Positions 10,958 through 19,727 of a stretch of DNA of 32,078 nt are shown piece after piece. Where the stretch lies: the NCBI GenBank assembly GCA_002869365.1, contig PKTA01000187.1, positions 1 through 32,078 on the forward strand, written 5' to 3'. A model generated the notes under the pieces. That model searched no databases, had not been told where the DNA came from, and saw nothing but the letters and a program-made list of their open reading frames with translations. Each line of letters starts with the position of its first letter. Positions within the stretch are counted from its first letter, which is position 1. The stretch comes from Marinilabiliales bacterium. GTDB lineage: Bacteria > Bacteroidota > Bacteroidia > Bacteroidales > F082. The position numbers were made by a program, and so were the translations under genes.

Positions 10958-13840
10958 TTATTTAATTAGTATCATTTTATTCGAGAGGTTTACACCTTTA
11001 TCACTACTTAAGTGATAATAATAAACTCCTTTAGGGAAATCATTTCCATCAAACACAACATTATATGTTGTTCCGGCTACCACAGATCCGTTATAAAGTT
11101 CTGCAACCTCATTTCCAATAGAATTAAAAACTTTTAAAACGACTTTTGCATCTTGCGAAAGAGTAAAGTTTATTGTTGTTTTATTATTAAATGGATTTGG
11201 ATAATTCTTTATTTGATTTCCTAAATCAGGATCTAAACCTGTAATGGATGATGATTTACTTCCACAGTTTCCATAAACTTCGTATTCTTCACCATCAGCA
11301 ATTGCAGATAACTTTTTAGATAAAGGAACATGAACTTCACAAATGGCGGTTCCTGTATTACCACTACCATCATCAACTTCAACAGTTACTTTATAAACTC
11401 GTCCATTGCTATTGCTATTTCTTTCTTTACGCAACTGAATCGATTTACAATCGCCGGCTATTACAATATCATTAAATGTATTGCCGTCGTTATCAGCATT
11501 TTCAGCTTCATCGCTTGAAGCGGAAACAATTATCAAATCATCCATACTCACTGATGAACAGTCATCAGAAACTGAAATCACAAGATCGTCTACATCAAAG
11601 TAAGCATATTGATGATTTGGAGGCCATATTGTTAGCGGGCCGGCAACAGTAATTATTGGTGCATTATTATCTTCCACAGTAATTATTGCGCTGCACACAT
11701 CGAATTCGCCGTAAGGATCAGTAACTGTAAGTGTTACATTATGAACTCCAACGGAATAAGGACCTTCTGGAGAAAGAGTATATGTAAGTACATCACCATT
11801 GGGATCAATAGAACCATTATCAACTTCTATGGCAGTAACTATTGCTTCGCAATTAGCATCGGCAGACACTATAATATCCTGGCATATTGCTTCAGGGGCA
11901 CTGTTTGGAAGTTCTAAAGTTACAGGAACTGTTACAACAGGAGTATTATCAGCATTACTGCTTATAACAATATTTGTATTATATGTACCTATTGTCAGGC
12001 TTGTTGCGTCATATGACACAGAAATATCTTCATTACTTCCGGGAGTAAGTGAGCCAGAAAGAGGAGTAATACTCAGCCATGTAACTGCTGGTGATACTTC
12101 AGCCGTCCAATTCAGGTCGAAAGAACCAATATCCGATGTGTTTATAACATTTACCATTTCTGCTCCGCTAATGCCATATATACTATTAAATGAAAGTGAA
12201 GCCGGACTAACAGCAATGTTAGCAAGACCTGCAGGGGCATTAAGGTTAATTTCTGCAATTTTTGTTGCCCAATCTGCCCATTGCACATCTCCTAATCCAT
12301 ATTCTGTTGTATACCAGAATTTTATATCATCAACAGGGTCAACTGACATCATAGAATAATCTCCCCATCTGTTATAAGCACCATCAATAGATGCTGTACC
12401 TTCATGAATAGAAGTTTCAGGTAAATCCATTAATCCGGTTCCTGAATTATAAGCCGACTGGCCTGTAAATCTTATGGAAGGATGAGTTGAGGATCCTGTT
12501 ACAGAATATCCCAGTGCTATATCTCCATTACCATTCATGGCAATACTTCCCATCCATCTGTTATCACCATCGGCAGGAGAATATGTCCCCTGTTGATAAG
12601 TTGTCCAACTGGTACTACCAGTGTTAGCACGGAACTCATACAATCTTATACCTCTTTGGGTGGATGCTTTTACAGTATGATTTGCTACCATAGATTGGTG
12701 AGTACCAAAATTACGATATTGTAAACGATACATCATTGCCCATGCATGAGCATGTAAGCCCCTATTGTTGGGTTGATAAATGAGACTATTATCACTAATA
12801 TAAGCAGCAACAGTTATGGGAGAAATTGTCATTGATGAGTTTGACGGATTACCCCAATCAGGTGTTGTAGTTGCCATATAAATATAATCATAAGAACCAT
12901 AAGGTTTAAATATACTATAATGTGGAGTACCTGGTGGTGGTGGAATCGAACCATCGGCATCAGCAGGTACAATACCATCAAAATTATAATCTGCATCAAG
13001 GATGGGAATCATAAATGCATTTGCAGTTGTACCATTATACAATCCTGCCTTTTCTATTCCGGTAACAGTAGATCCTTGAAAACCATAATTAAAATCTCTG
13101 GTCGTAATATATATAGCATCATTCCAGATACCGAATTTTGGATAATCAGGAAATGCAGGATAGGAAATGGCATAACGATAATATGCTCCTGTTGGATCTG
13201 AGGTTTGAGAAACAGCAATAAGTACATAATCATGTGTAGTTTCAAACTGACTTACAATCCACCTATCTTCAAACTGATCATAAAGAACAATAGGATCGCC
13301 ATCGTTTGATGCTCCGAAATCAATACCATTATAAACAAAACCGGCCCAAAAAATACTATTTGGCTCTGGCCCGAAAATGACAGCGTCTGTATTTAGATCA
13401 AAAATCATTGTGAGCAGATTTGTCATCTGTACATAATGATTGGGCCCCACATCACCTTGTGTATCAGGAGGTGTTATTCTTCCTCCTCTTACTGACTGGT
13501 TAGTTGCATTGCTAACACCTTCATAAATACGGTCTACACTTGGTGGTAACACGCGGTTAGCAGAATAGGTATTCTGTAAAACAGGATCTTCTTTTAGATC
13601 TAAAGTGTTTCCCTCTGTTCTGTTTTTAAAATCAAATTTATTTTTTATCTCCTTTGCTTCATAAGTTGATAATCTGTCAGTAAAAACTTTAATATCCCTT
13701 ATTGGAGGTGATAAATCTTTATGGGCAACTTTTAATTCTATTGCTCCATTAATTGTTTTTGTTTGTTGTCCTCTAAAAGTGCTTGGTGCTATTAAGAACA
13801 CCATTAAAAGAGAACCCCAAAGTAGGTAGTTTTTCTTCAT
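10958..13840 (-). CDS. Large secreted T9SS protein with BACON-like and HYR/choice-of-anchor-type beta domains
   Basis: 960 residues with a signal peptide (about 1-24). The N-terminal 500 residues look like a single propeller-like or all-beta module of unassigned function, with PPDTQGDVGPNHYVQ, GDPIVLYDQFEDRWIVSQF and DNRWMGSIAMN; this module is found in other secreted bacterial proteins. It is followed by a BACON/ASPM-like beta-sandwich (about 540-645: VSPASLSFNS, WLSITPLSG), a cadherin/HYR-like unit, and a domain with IWPPNHQY, SSDEAENADNDGNTFNDIV and RNSNSNGRVYKVTV (about 745-855). A T9SS tail begins near residue 877 (NYPNPFNN, FPKGVYYY). No enzyme motif was identified. Expected at the cell surface or released; a binding or adhesion role is plausible but not shown. 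A promoter-like pair lies about 80 bases upstream of the ATG. Confidence 0.88.
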   Translation of the reverse strand: MKKNYLLWGSLLMVFLIAPSTFRGQQTKTINGAIELKVAHKDLSPPIRDIKVFTDRLSTYEAKEIKNKFDFKNRTEGNTLDLKEDPVLQNTYSANRVLPPSVDRIYEGVSNATNQSVRGGRITPPDTQGDVGPNHYVQMTNLLTMIFDLNTDAVIFGPEPNSIFWAGFVYNGIDFGASNDGDPIVLYDQFEDRWIVSQFETTHDYVLIAVSQTSDPTGAYYRYAISYPAFPDYPKFGIWNDAIYITTRDFNYGFQGSTVTGIEKAGLYNGTTANAFMIPILDADYNFDGIVPADADGSIPPPPGTPHYSIFKPYGSYDYIYMATTTPDWGNPSNSSMTISPITVAAYISDNSLIYQPNNRGLHAHAWAMMYRLQYRNFGTHQSMVANHTVKASTQRGIRLYEFRANTGSTSWTTYQQGTYSPADGDNRWMGSIAMNGNGDIALGYSVTGSSTHPSIRFTGQSAYNSGTGLMDLPETSIHEGTASIDGAYNRWGDYSMMSVDPVDDIKFWYTTEYGLGDVQWADWATKIAEINLNAPAGLANIAVSPASLSFNSIYGISGAEMVNVINTSDIGSFDLNWTAEVSPAVTWLSITPLSGSLTPGSNEDISVSYDATSLTIGTYNTNIVISSNADNTPVVTVPVTLELPNSAPEAICQDIIVSADANCEAIVTAIEVDNGSIDPNGDVLTYTLSPEGPYSVGVHNVTLTVTDPYGEFDVCSAIITVEDNNAPIITVAGPLTIWPPNHQYAYFDVDDLVISVSDDCSSVSMDDLIIVSASSDEAENADNDGNTFNDIVIAGDCKSIQLRKERNSNSNGRVYKVTVEVDDGSGNTGTAICEVHVPLSKKLSAIADGEEYEVYGNCGSKSSSITGLDPDLGNQIKNYPNPFNNKTTINFTLSQDAKVVLKVFNSIGNEVAELYNGSVVAGTTYNVVFDGNDFPKGVYYYHLSSDKGVNLSNKMILIK

Positions 13841-13918
13841 AAAATTACTTTTTTTGTTTGTTAGTATTATTTAGTTTTAACATCGCTATAAGGCTTGTTA
13901 TATTATAACAATAGAAGG

Positions 13919-13950
13919 TAAAACTATATAAACATTCTGATGCTTACAAA
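13919..13950 (-). promoter_or_regulatory. candidate Bacteroidota promoter for the 960-residue T9SS gene
   Basis: On the minus strand TTTG (13947-13950) is followed after 20 bases by TAGTTTTA (13919-13926), one base off TAnnTTTG. Spacing fits the Bacteroidota -33/-7 architecture, and the site is about 80 bases before the start codon. Confidence 0.42.
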
Positions 13951-14072
13951 ACTTTAACAAGAGTTTAACATTAGGAGGTCACAAGAAAAGTATCAGATTA
14001 TACTTTCAAAATGACTATTAAATAGAGGCTAAAAAAAGTTCAATAAACGTGATATATTCAGGCAGTTTTAAA

Positions 14073-16073
14073 CTACAATTTCTGGTTTATCAATTCTAGT
14101 AAATTTTTAGTACCAGAAACGTCTTGTTTTTGAACTTTTCCTGTTTCAAGGGCTTTTAATGCCTCTGTTTTAGCTTTGCTATATTCACCGTTTTTATAGA
14201 GTAAAGCAGCATGGGTATCTAGATTAAAATAGTTTACAGCCAATTCCAAGGATCTTTCAACCAATACTATTCCCATTTCAATTTGTTTAGGGTCGTCGTA
14301 TTTTTTATAAATTTCCCAGGCCATAGCATTTAACTGTTCCCAATCATCCCAAACTTCATTAGAAGTCGCTCTTTGTTCTTCAGTCATCTCATCACCAAAA
14401 TTCCTAATAAGCCAATTATCAGAAGTTTTTGTTTCCGATTTATTCAAAATTTCTTTTGCTCCGGGAGCATATTCAGGAGTATCGAACTCAGTTGTTTCAT
14501 AAAAGAATACATCATGCTCATACTTTTCTGTTTTTACCAGCAATCCTGTTTCATCATAATACTTCCATATTCCTGACTTTTTTCCTGCCAAATAAGACTT
14601 AAGCGATTTTAAGATGCCGTTGGAATAATAATCCTTAGAGTATTCAAATGAACTAGTAATCTTTTTAATTTCACGACTTGGATAAATCCCCTCACTTTTA
14701 TGAATCCAGACTTTCCCATCTCCAATATTATCGGAATACCTCTTATAGTTTAAATCAAAAATAAAATCATTTAAAACATAGTCGAAGCCTGATTCAGTAA
14801 TATTTGGCAATAAGTCGGTCTCATTATAATGTCTTCCATATTGAACATACCCTACTTGTTTTACAACACTGGCTGGCTCACAATAGAAATAATTCTTTTT
14901 GTACTTCTCTCCATTTTTCCAATAAGTTCCTGTTACTTCTGGGCCTCTGTTATAAGTAACTTTTTTAGTTGGATATATCATTTTAACAAAGTTATTAGGT
15001 TTAAACTTTATCACTAGTCCAGACGGGTTGCTCCTTTTTTTACTTCCTAAATCTTTAAAACCATAGCGCTTAAGATCCTTTAGCAACTCAGGATCAGAAA
15101 TATAATCATATTCAATCCATTTTTCAATGGTCCCCGTTTCTACATATGGATTATTAATTTCTTCCTTAAACTCTTCGAATACATCAAAATCGCAATGTTT
15201 ATAATCATTCCAGAAAAAGTAATACAATCTTTTTTCAAATTGCGGATAAGCTGTTCCGCTAAATATGATGTTTTCATTTCCATCATCACTTACCGCTTGA
15301 TTTCCATAAAAAACACTAGTTCTGAATTTTTCAGACTCCATTCTCGGAACATAAATTCTGTCCTCATCCTTGTCTTTTGAGGTATAAGAAGAATAATATA
15401 TTTTGTCCTTATCAAGTTTTGATATCTTGTCAAGGTCGGGGATAATATAAACTATATACTTATCTCTATAAAAAACGATATATTGCTTTTCCTTAGAACT
15501 GCTAGTGAAATTATTTCTATTTGTAATTAAATGAGCTTTTAATTTGTCCAATTTTTTAAAAGCATCTAAATCTCTTCTTACAGATGGCTCTAAGGATTTC
15601 GCAATTTCCCGGTTTTTCCTATCATTTTCCATGCGGGCTATCTCCTCTTGCCTTTCTCTCTCGAGTCGTTCAAGTTCTTTAAGTCTGGCCTCTTCAATCC
15701 TTTTGCGCTCAGCCTCTTTTGCTGCTTCCACTTTTTCATCCACGGTTATCAGGAGTGGTGAAATCCGTTTAAGAACCTCATTCGAAGGACCAAAATTAAA
15801 ACACTTATCCAAGGATTTTTTAGCATTTATCCATTCGCCTTTTTTGGCATAGCACTCGGCTCTTAGGGCTTCAATATATGCATTTGATGCTCCTCCTGCT
15901 TCTTCCGATTTATCGAGAAGTTCAAGTGCTTTACTGTAATTCTCAGCTTCGTAACTATCCTGTGCACTGAAATAGTATGCCTTGGATTTCATTTCATCTG
16001 ACTGAGCAAACGAATCATATGAATAGAATAGTAATGGCAAAAGTGTTAGTAAGATGTATTTATTCAATTTCAT
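14073..16073 (-). CDS. Exported TPR/coiled-coil protein with MORN-like repeats, unknown function
   Basis: 666 residues when started at ATG 16073. A longer frame exists upstream but begins with a lysine run, while the internal Met gives a clean signal peptide (FYSYDSFAQ cleavage region), so 16073 is preferred. Order: TPR-like helices (about 25-100, with YFSAQDSYEAENYSKALELLD), a charged Glu/Arg coiled coil (about 113-160), a beta-rich middle with Y/W-rich strands, and a MORN-variant stretch (YYSNGILKSLKSYLAGKKSG, IWKYYDETGLLVKTEKYE). A helical C-terminus follows with a TPR-like unit (ALLYKNGEYSKAKTEALKAL). No catalytic motif was recognised. The start overlaps the end of the upstream gene by 14 bases, indicating translational coupling and a shared process in the cell envelope. 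No lipobox or T9SS tail, so it is probably periplasmic. Stop is TAG. Confidence 0.82.
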   Translation of the reverse strand: MKLNKYILLTLLPLLFYSYDSFAQSDEMKSKAYYFSAQDSYEAENYSKALELLDKSEEAGGASNAYIEALRAECYAKKGEWINAKKSLDKCFNFGPSNEVLKRISPLLITVDEKVEAAKEAERKRIEEARLKELERLERERQEEIARMENDRKNREIAKSLEPSVRRDLDAFKKLDKLKAHLITNRNNFTSSSKEKQYIVFYRDKYIVYIIPDLDKISKLDKDKIYYSSYTSKDKDEDRIYVPRMESEKFRTSVFYGNQAVSDDGNENIIFSGTAYPQFEKRLYYFFWNDYKHCDFDVFEEFKEEINNPYVETGTIEKWIEYDYISDPELLKDLKRYGFKDLGSKKRSNPSGLVIKFKPNNFVKMIYPTKKVTYNRGPEVTGTYWKNGEKYKKNYFYCEPASVVKQVGYVQYGRHYNETDLLPNITESGFDYVLNDFIFDLNYKRYSDNIGDGKVWIHKSEGIYPSREIKKITSSFEYSKDYYSNGILKSLKSYLAGKKSGIWKYYDETGLLVKTEKYEHDVFFYETTEFDTPEYAPGAKEILNKSETKTSDNWLIRNFGDEMTEEQRATSNEVWDDWEQLNAMAWEIYKKYDDPKQIEMGIVLVERSLELAVNYFNLDTHAALLYKNGEYSKAKTEALKALETGKVQKQDVSGTKNLLELINQKL

Positions 16074-17529
16074 AACCAATAGATTTATAGTAACTTTTGA
16101 TTTCTTCTTCTTTTTCTTCAATTAATCTATAACATTTTTTGTTGTTTCTTATTCTGTCTCTTTCTGCCCTTTTTCGGCAGTCATAATCACAATCGGCCGA
16201 TACCAAACTAACCATTGGGGCATTGAAATTATCGTAAAAGGATATGGTTTTTTTGGGCTCCAGTATCCACTTCCCGTTGCGACCGATATATCCAATATCG
16301 TACTTACGCACAGTAATTTTTACTCTTTTTTTATAACAATCGGAGGATGTGTATTTTTCCTCACTTCCTGCTGCAATACTTACTTTGGCCATTTTTTCTT
16401 CTGGTTTATATTCAATAATTTGATAATCACCAAAAGGGATAAGCATTAAGTCATTTAACTTATCATATACACCTTGTTTATTGCCATCATATCTTACTTC
16501 ATAACTTTCCTTGCCACTTTTTTCACTATCAGCAGGTAATTCCCATCCGCTTTTTTCACTTTCACTATTGTCCCAGTTATTAGAGTCATTGTCGGAGTTT
16601 TGCTTATCCTTATTATTACTGTTTTCTATATTATCCCAGGAATTACTTGATTTATCATCATTATCCCAAGAGTTGTTAGAACCATTATCTTTACTACCTC
16701 CATTATCATCAGGTGATGGAGTTTCATTCCAATTATTTACCTTCTTCTTTTTATTATCCTTTTTTTCTGCAACATCATCTTTCGCATTTTCTCTTTTAAA
16801 AAATTCTTTGGCAATAGCATCGATTTCTCTTTGAGGTACCTCTATTTTAACAATTTCAATTGAAAAAGTTGCCGATTCAGAATTTTTGAAAATAGAGTAT
16901 CCTGCAGTATTATCAATGGCGCAATTGTACATAACAAATTCTGTCCAGTCTTTGGGACTTCCCGGTGAAAGGTCATCACCTGTTTTATCTTTAGATGATA
17001 TATAAAAATGTGTGTTTGAATTAACTTTTAATTTTCCTGAAAGATCAGTAAGTTCATAATAAGTTCTATCGGTAAAAGTTGCTTCTTTCTCTTTTCTGAA
17101 ACACTCGGGAAGTGATTTTATAGCATTTTGCTTTTCGTTCGAAAAAGTGTCTCCAAAATCAAATATAACACTAAGTTCAAGTTCAATATATGTGGGCTTC
17201 AATTGATTGTACCTTTTTAGTAAGTCGGGATACTTTTGAAGAAGGCTTTCCGAAAGATATGTTGTATAAGCAGAACTAAAAACTCTGCTACCCTTACGCC
17301 AACGAAATAAATATTTATATGTGGGCTCTTTTAATAATGTCCACCACTCAATGCCTAATGTGATTTGTTCAACTAATTCCGTCCTGTCCTTTAACTTTAC
17401 ATCTATGGGACTTGCGTCAACCTGAGTAATAAATCTATTATCTTCAGTTTTTGCAGTTTCGCTTATTTGTTGACTCCGCACCTGATAATTAAAAGCAAAT
17501 AGAAACAAGAACAATAAATATTTCAACAT
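16060..17529 (-). CDS. Exported protein with Asn/Asp/Ser-rich WDN linker and WG-like repeats, unknown function
   Basis: 489 residues with a signal peptide (about 1-19, ending VRSQ). The N-terminal part (about 20-250) is a beta-rich domain not recognised. Residues about 264-329 are a low-complexity hydrophilic stretch built on repeated WDN/SWDN units. The C-terminal part has two stretches resembling WG repeats (NKQGVYDKLNDLMLIPFGDY and IGYIGRNGKWILEPKKTISF), then a charged helix with Cys pairs (DCDYDCRK). First gene of a two-gene operon: its TAA lies inside the next gene's start region (14-base overlap). No TM segment, lipobox or sorting domain, so probably periplasmic or a partner of the downstream TPR/MORN protein. 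Function unknown; the WG assignment is by eye and tentative. Confidence 0.8.
   Translation of the reverse strand: MLKYLLFLFLFAFNYQVRSQQISETAKTEDNRFITQVDASPIDVKLKDRTELVEQITLGIEWWTLLKEPTYKYLFRWRKGSRVFSSAYTTYLSESLLQKYPDLLKRYNQLKPTYIELELSVIFDFGDTFSNEKQNAIKSLPECFRKEKEATFTDRTYYELTDLSGKLKVNSNTHFYISSKDKTGDDLSPGSPKDWTEFVMYNCAIDNTAGYSIFKNSESATFSIEIVKIEVPQREIDAIAKEFFKRENAKDDVAEKKDNKKKKVNNWNETPSPDDNGGSKDNGSNNSWDNDDKSSNSWDNIENSNNKDKQNSDNDSNNWDNSESEKSGWELPADSEKSGKESYEVRYDGNKQGVYDKLNDLMLIPFGDYQIIEYKPEEKMAKVSIAAGSEEKYTSSDCYKKRVKITVRKYDIGYIGRNGKWILEPKKTISFYDNFNAPMVSLVSADCDYDCRKRAERDRIRNNKKCYRLIEEKEEEIKSYYKSIGYEIE
16540..16740 (-). repeat. in-gene degenerate tandem repeat encoding N/S/D-rich WDN units
   Basis: Within the preceding gene this stretch encodes a series of short degenerate repeats (SWDN, SWDN, NWDN and variants spaced about 11-22 residues apart) in an Asn/Asp/Ser/Lys background, about residues 264-329. 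The unit looks like a flexible linker that expanded by slippage or duplication. Confidence 0.6.
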
Positions 17530-17975
17530 GTTTAGTGATGTTTATGAAAGTAATATTCTGACTAAGTTAAGATGCAATTGAAGTTACAACTAAATCATTA
17601 TAATTACCTAATAAAAACATATCTTAAAGTACTGGATGTAAGAGTAATGTATTCATTAATAATTTGATAATTCAAGGGCAAAAATAAAATTATTTATAAT
17701 TATTCCAAATAAATAATATTTAAAAAATTTAAAAATCAATATTAAAATGAACATATAATATTGATTATCAGAATATAAAAAGATATATTAGCATTAATAG
17801 TCGCATAGTGATAATGCAAACTCAGTATTGGAAATGTAAAGTTATTGTTTTAAGGAGACAACTCAATAATTTTAGTTCAATACTTTTACTCAAACTATAG
17901 AATTAATTAATAAAAAACGCTGGAGGCGAATCTATTTTTAATAATTGGAATGTTCCTAAATCAAAGATTATTAAT
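17530..17975. other. 446-base intergenic region
   Basis: Very AT-rich gap upstream of the WG-like/TPR operon and downstream of the ADP-dependent kinase gene (both minus strand). It holds an 11-bp inverted repeat (17734-17766). Near 17920 there is a short GC-rich element that on the minus strand reads CGCCTCCAGCG followed by six T, about 50 bases after the kinase stop. No credible protein-coding frame was seen on either strand; the longest plus-strand candidate is 28 codons from 17815. Confidence 0.6.
17734..17766 (-). terminator. 11-bp inverted repeat followed by T-rich tract (minus strand)
   Basis: AATCAATATTA (17734-17744) and TAATATTGATT (17756-17766) are perfect inverted repeats with an 11-base spacer. 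On the minus strand the stem is followed by TTTAAATTTTTTAAA, so it can act as an intrinsic terminator about 210 bases past the kinase stop. Alternatively it is an operator about 205 bases upstream of the WG-like gene. Confidence 0.45.
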
Positions 17976-19409
17976 TTATCGAGCCCCAACAATCGAAACT
18001 GAAGATATGGTATCCCCCATTCCAACTAGGGTTATTGGTTTATCAATAATTATAGTAGGTACGGCAATAATTTCCATATTATTTATTTCGAAAATGCCAT
18101 TTTCTTTAATATCATTATCTCCAAATTTAGCAGTCAGAAAATCTGATAAATTACTAAGTTCATTCAAGCCTGTTTCCGACACTTTTTTGTCTTTTGCCCA
18201 GAGTAATTTATCATGTTCATTTATTGATCCTGTTCCAGCTTTAGTAGCTGCTACAACAGCTGCTAACTGCATGCCATCGCGGTTTTGTTTGGGGTTAATT
18301 TTAAAACCCTTTTTCTGCAGAGTTATATATAATCCAAACATATGAAGTTGAAGACGAGGGCAATTAGTGTAAGCAAATACTTTTAACATACCTTTAAACA
18401 GATTACTGCTGCTAGTATTATTATTACAGTCTTCGGCTAATTCATTTTCACCCATAACTTCCAGTATATCTATAAGTTCTCTTTCATTAAAACCTATGCT
18501 ATCAGAAATTGGGGCTAGCCTTTCAAGCAAATATTTACGGATTACTTTATCCTGGGTAGATGCTATTTCGAAATGAAGAATAGAATCAGGATTATTTTGT
18601 TTCCATTGTTGAACAATATTAATTGAATAGTCAATCCTATCTGTTCCATTAGTTCCATCACTGAATTTTTCCGTCAACATCTGAAACCCGGATAAGATAA
18701 TATACTCATTATTTATCTCAGGCTTCAACATTGCTTTTACAAATTCATCATCTATATGTAATTGGAAATTTAAAGGGTCGTAGGTAGCAATAAATCTATT
18801 TGATTTAGGACATATAAAAACTTCCCCGTCTATTTTCATTTTATCTCCTTTGTCAAACTCTATTATCCAATGAATAAGAGGTATATCATCAACTCTTGAA
18901 ATATTCGCTGCTTTTTTTAATTTGCCATCCTTTCCAACTGAAAGAAGATTATCACAATCGAGAAATAAACTCGCCTGTTCTTTGGGAATTGAGGCTCCAT
19001 GCACATAAACATTATTTACATTGCAAACTCCCATAACATTGGCAACAATTCCTCCCTGGCCTCCCATTTGCATTTTATCGTAGCCTAAATGTTCATTTAA
19101 CCAATCAAAAGTCGTTTTGTCCTGAATTAGCCACTCTTCAGCTATACCTCCTGTGAAACAATTAATCAAGCCTCGGAAAACATCCTCAACCTTCTTAATA
19201 TTTCTTTCTCCTTCCTTAACTAATTCCTTTTGATTGAAATTAAATTCTGTAATAAGTTCTTCAATCCTCGATCCTGAAATCTTTATAACTGCATCTATAT
19301 TAGCATTAAATGCGCTAATTAAGCCACGTACTTCTGACATTTTTTTAAGTTGAACTGAAGCAGTTTTGTAATTATTAAACCAATTATTTTTCAAGTCTGG
19401 TACCGACAT
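17976..19409 (-). CDS. ADP-dependent sugar kinase (ADP-specific glucokinase/phosphofructokinase family, PF04587)
   Basis: 477 residues, the usual family length. The three signature motifs are present and in order: HxE as HFE (279-281, in HFEIAS), NxxE as NERE (308-311, in GFNERELI), and GxGD as GMGD (463-466, in GMGDTISS) with Asp466 as the expected catalytic base. The sugar-side motif is NANID (35-39) and GGQGGIVAN (116-124) matches the conserved Gly-rich loop. The family phosphorylates glucose and/or fructose-6-phosphate with ADP as donor, yielding AMP. It is best known from Thermococcales and methanogens and from the animal ADPGK; bacterial members exist but are poorly studied. Glucose versus fructose-6-phosphate cannot be decided here. 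It has no signal peptide and should be cytosolic. It stands alone between two AT-rich gaps and is divergent from the BNR-propeller gene. Confidence 0.88.
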   Translation of the reverse strand: MSVPDLKNNWFNNYKTASVQLKKMSEVRGLISAFNANIDAVIKISGSRIEELITEFNFNQKELVKEGERNIKKVEDVFRGLINCFTGGIAEEWLIQDKTTFDWLNEHLGYDKMQMGGQGGIVANVMGVCNVNNVYVHGASIPKEQASLFLDCDNLLSVGKDGKLKKAANISRVDDIPLIHWIIEFDKGDKMKIDGEVFICPKSNRFIATYDPLNFQLHIDDEFVKAMLKPEINNEYIILSGFQMLTEKFSDGTNGTDRIDYSINIVQQWKQNNPDSILHFEIASTQDKVIRKYLLERLAPISDSIGFNERELIDILEVMGENELAEDCNNNTSSSNLFKGMLKVFAYTNCPRLQLHMFGLYITLQKKGFKINPKQNRDGMQLAAVVAATKAGTGSINEHDKLLWAKDKKVSETGLNELSNLSDFLTAKFGDNDIKENGIFEINNMEIIAVPTIIIDKPITLVGMGDTISSVSIVGAR

Positions 19410-19454
19410 AATACGAGCATTTTAAGGGATTAAACTGATATAGCATCTTCGTCA

Positions 19455-19462
19455 CAAAAATA
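19455..19462 (-). promoter_or_regulatory. -7 box upstream of the ADP-dependent kinase
   Basis: Reads TATTTTTG on the minus strand, an exact TAnnTTTG match, about 46 bases before the ATG. No good TTTG lies at the -33 distance. Confidence 0.4.
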
Positions 19463-19652
19463 TGATAATTGTAGTATGGTCTTTTGATTATACAAATTAA
19501 ATAAAAGAAATTTATTAATTTTCATAAATAAAATAAATCACAAAGGATGTAAAAATTATACCTTTTACAAAATTTAGATAAGAGTTGGAAAGCAACAAAA
19601 TATTTGTTTTTCATAACCTCTATGTAAAAGCGCAAACTTATTCAAACAATTA

Positions 19653-19660
19653 TATATTTG
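19653..19660 (+). promoter_or_regulatory. -7 box upstream of the BNR-propeller gene
   Basis: TATATTTG matches TAnnTTTG and would give a leader of about 60 bases before ATG 19728. The -33 region is not convincing. Confidence 0.42.
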
Positions 19661-19727
19661 TAAACAAGTCTTTAAAGCAACTATAATTGTTAAATTTTGT
19701 CTTAAAAATATATCAAAAAACAATATT

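Larger units (their letters stand above)
19410..19727. other. 318-base divergent promoter region
   Basis: Gap between the divergently transcribed ADP-dependent kinase (-) and the BNR-propeller gene (+). It carries one TAnnTTTG-type -7 box in each orientation (19455-19462 minus, 19653-19660 plus). No RNA gene or convincing coding frame was seen; a 71-codon minus-strand frame here overlaps the leader of the propeller gene and was not accepted. Confidence 0.6.

Noticed and set aside
11799-12359. 186-codon plus-strand frame
   Set aside because: It lies wholly inside the 960-residue T9SS gene on the other strand; it is a frame shadow with no domain.
16074-16121. Upstream extension of the TPR/MORN protein starting with a lysine run
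   Set aside because: It would bury the clear signal peptide of the internal Met and lengthen the overlap with the upstream gene; ATG 16073 fits better.
17950-18345. 131-codon plus-strand frame
   Set aside because: Antisense to the ADP-dependent kinase gene, whose motifs are clear; no domain of its own.
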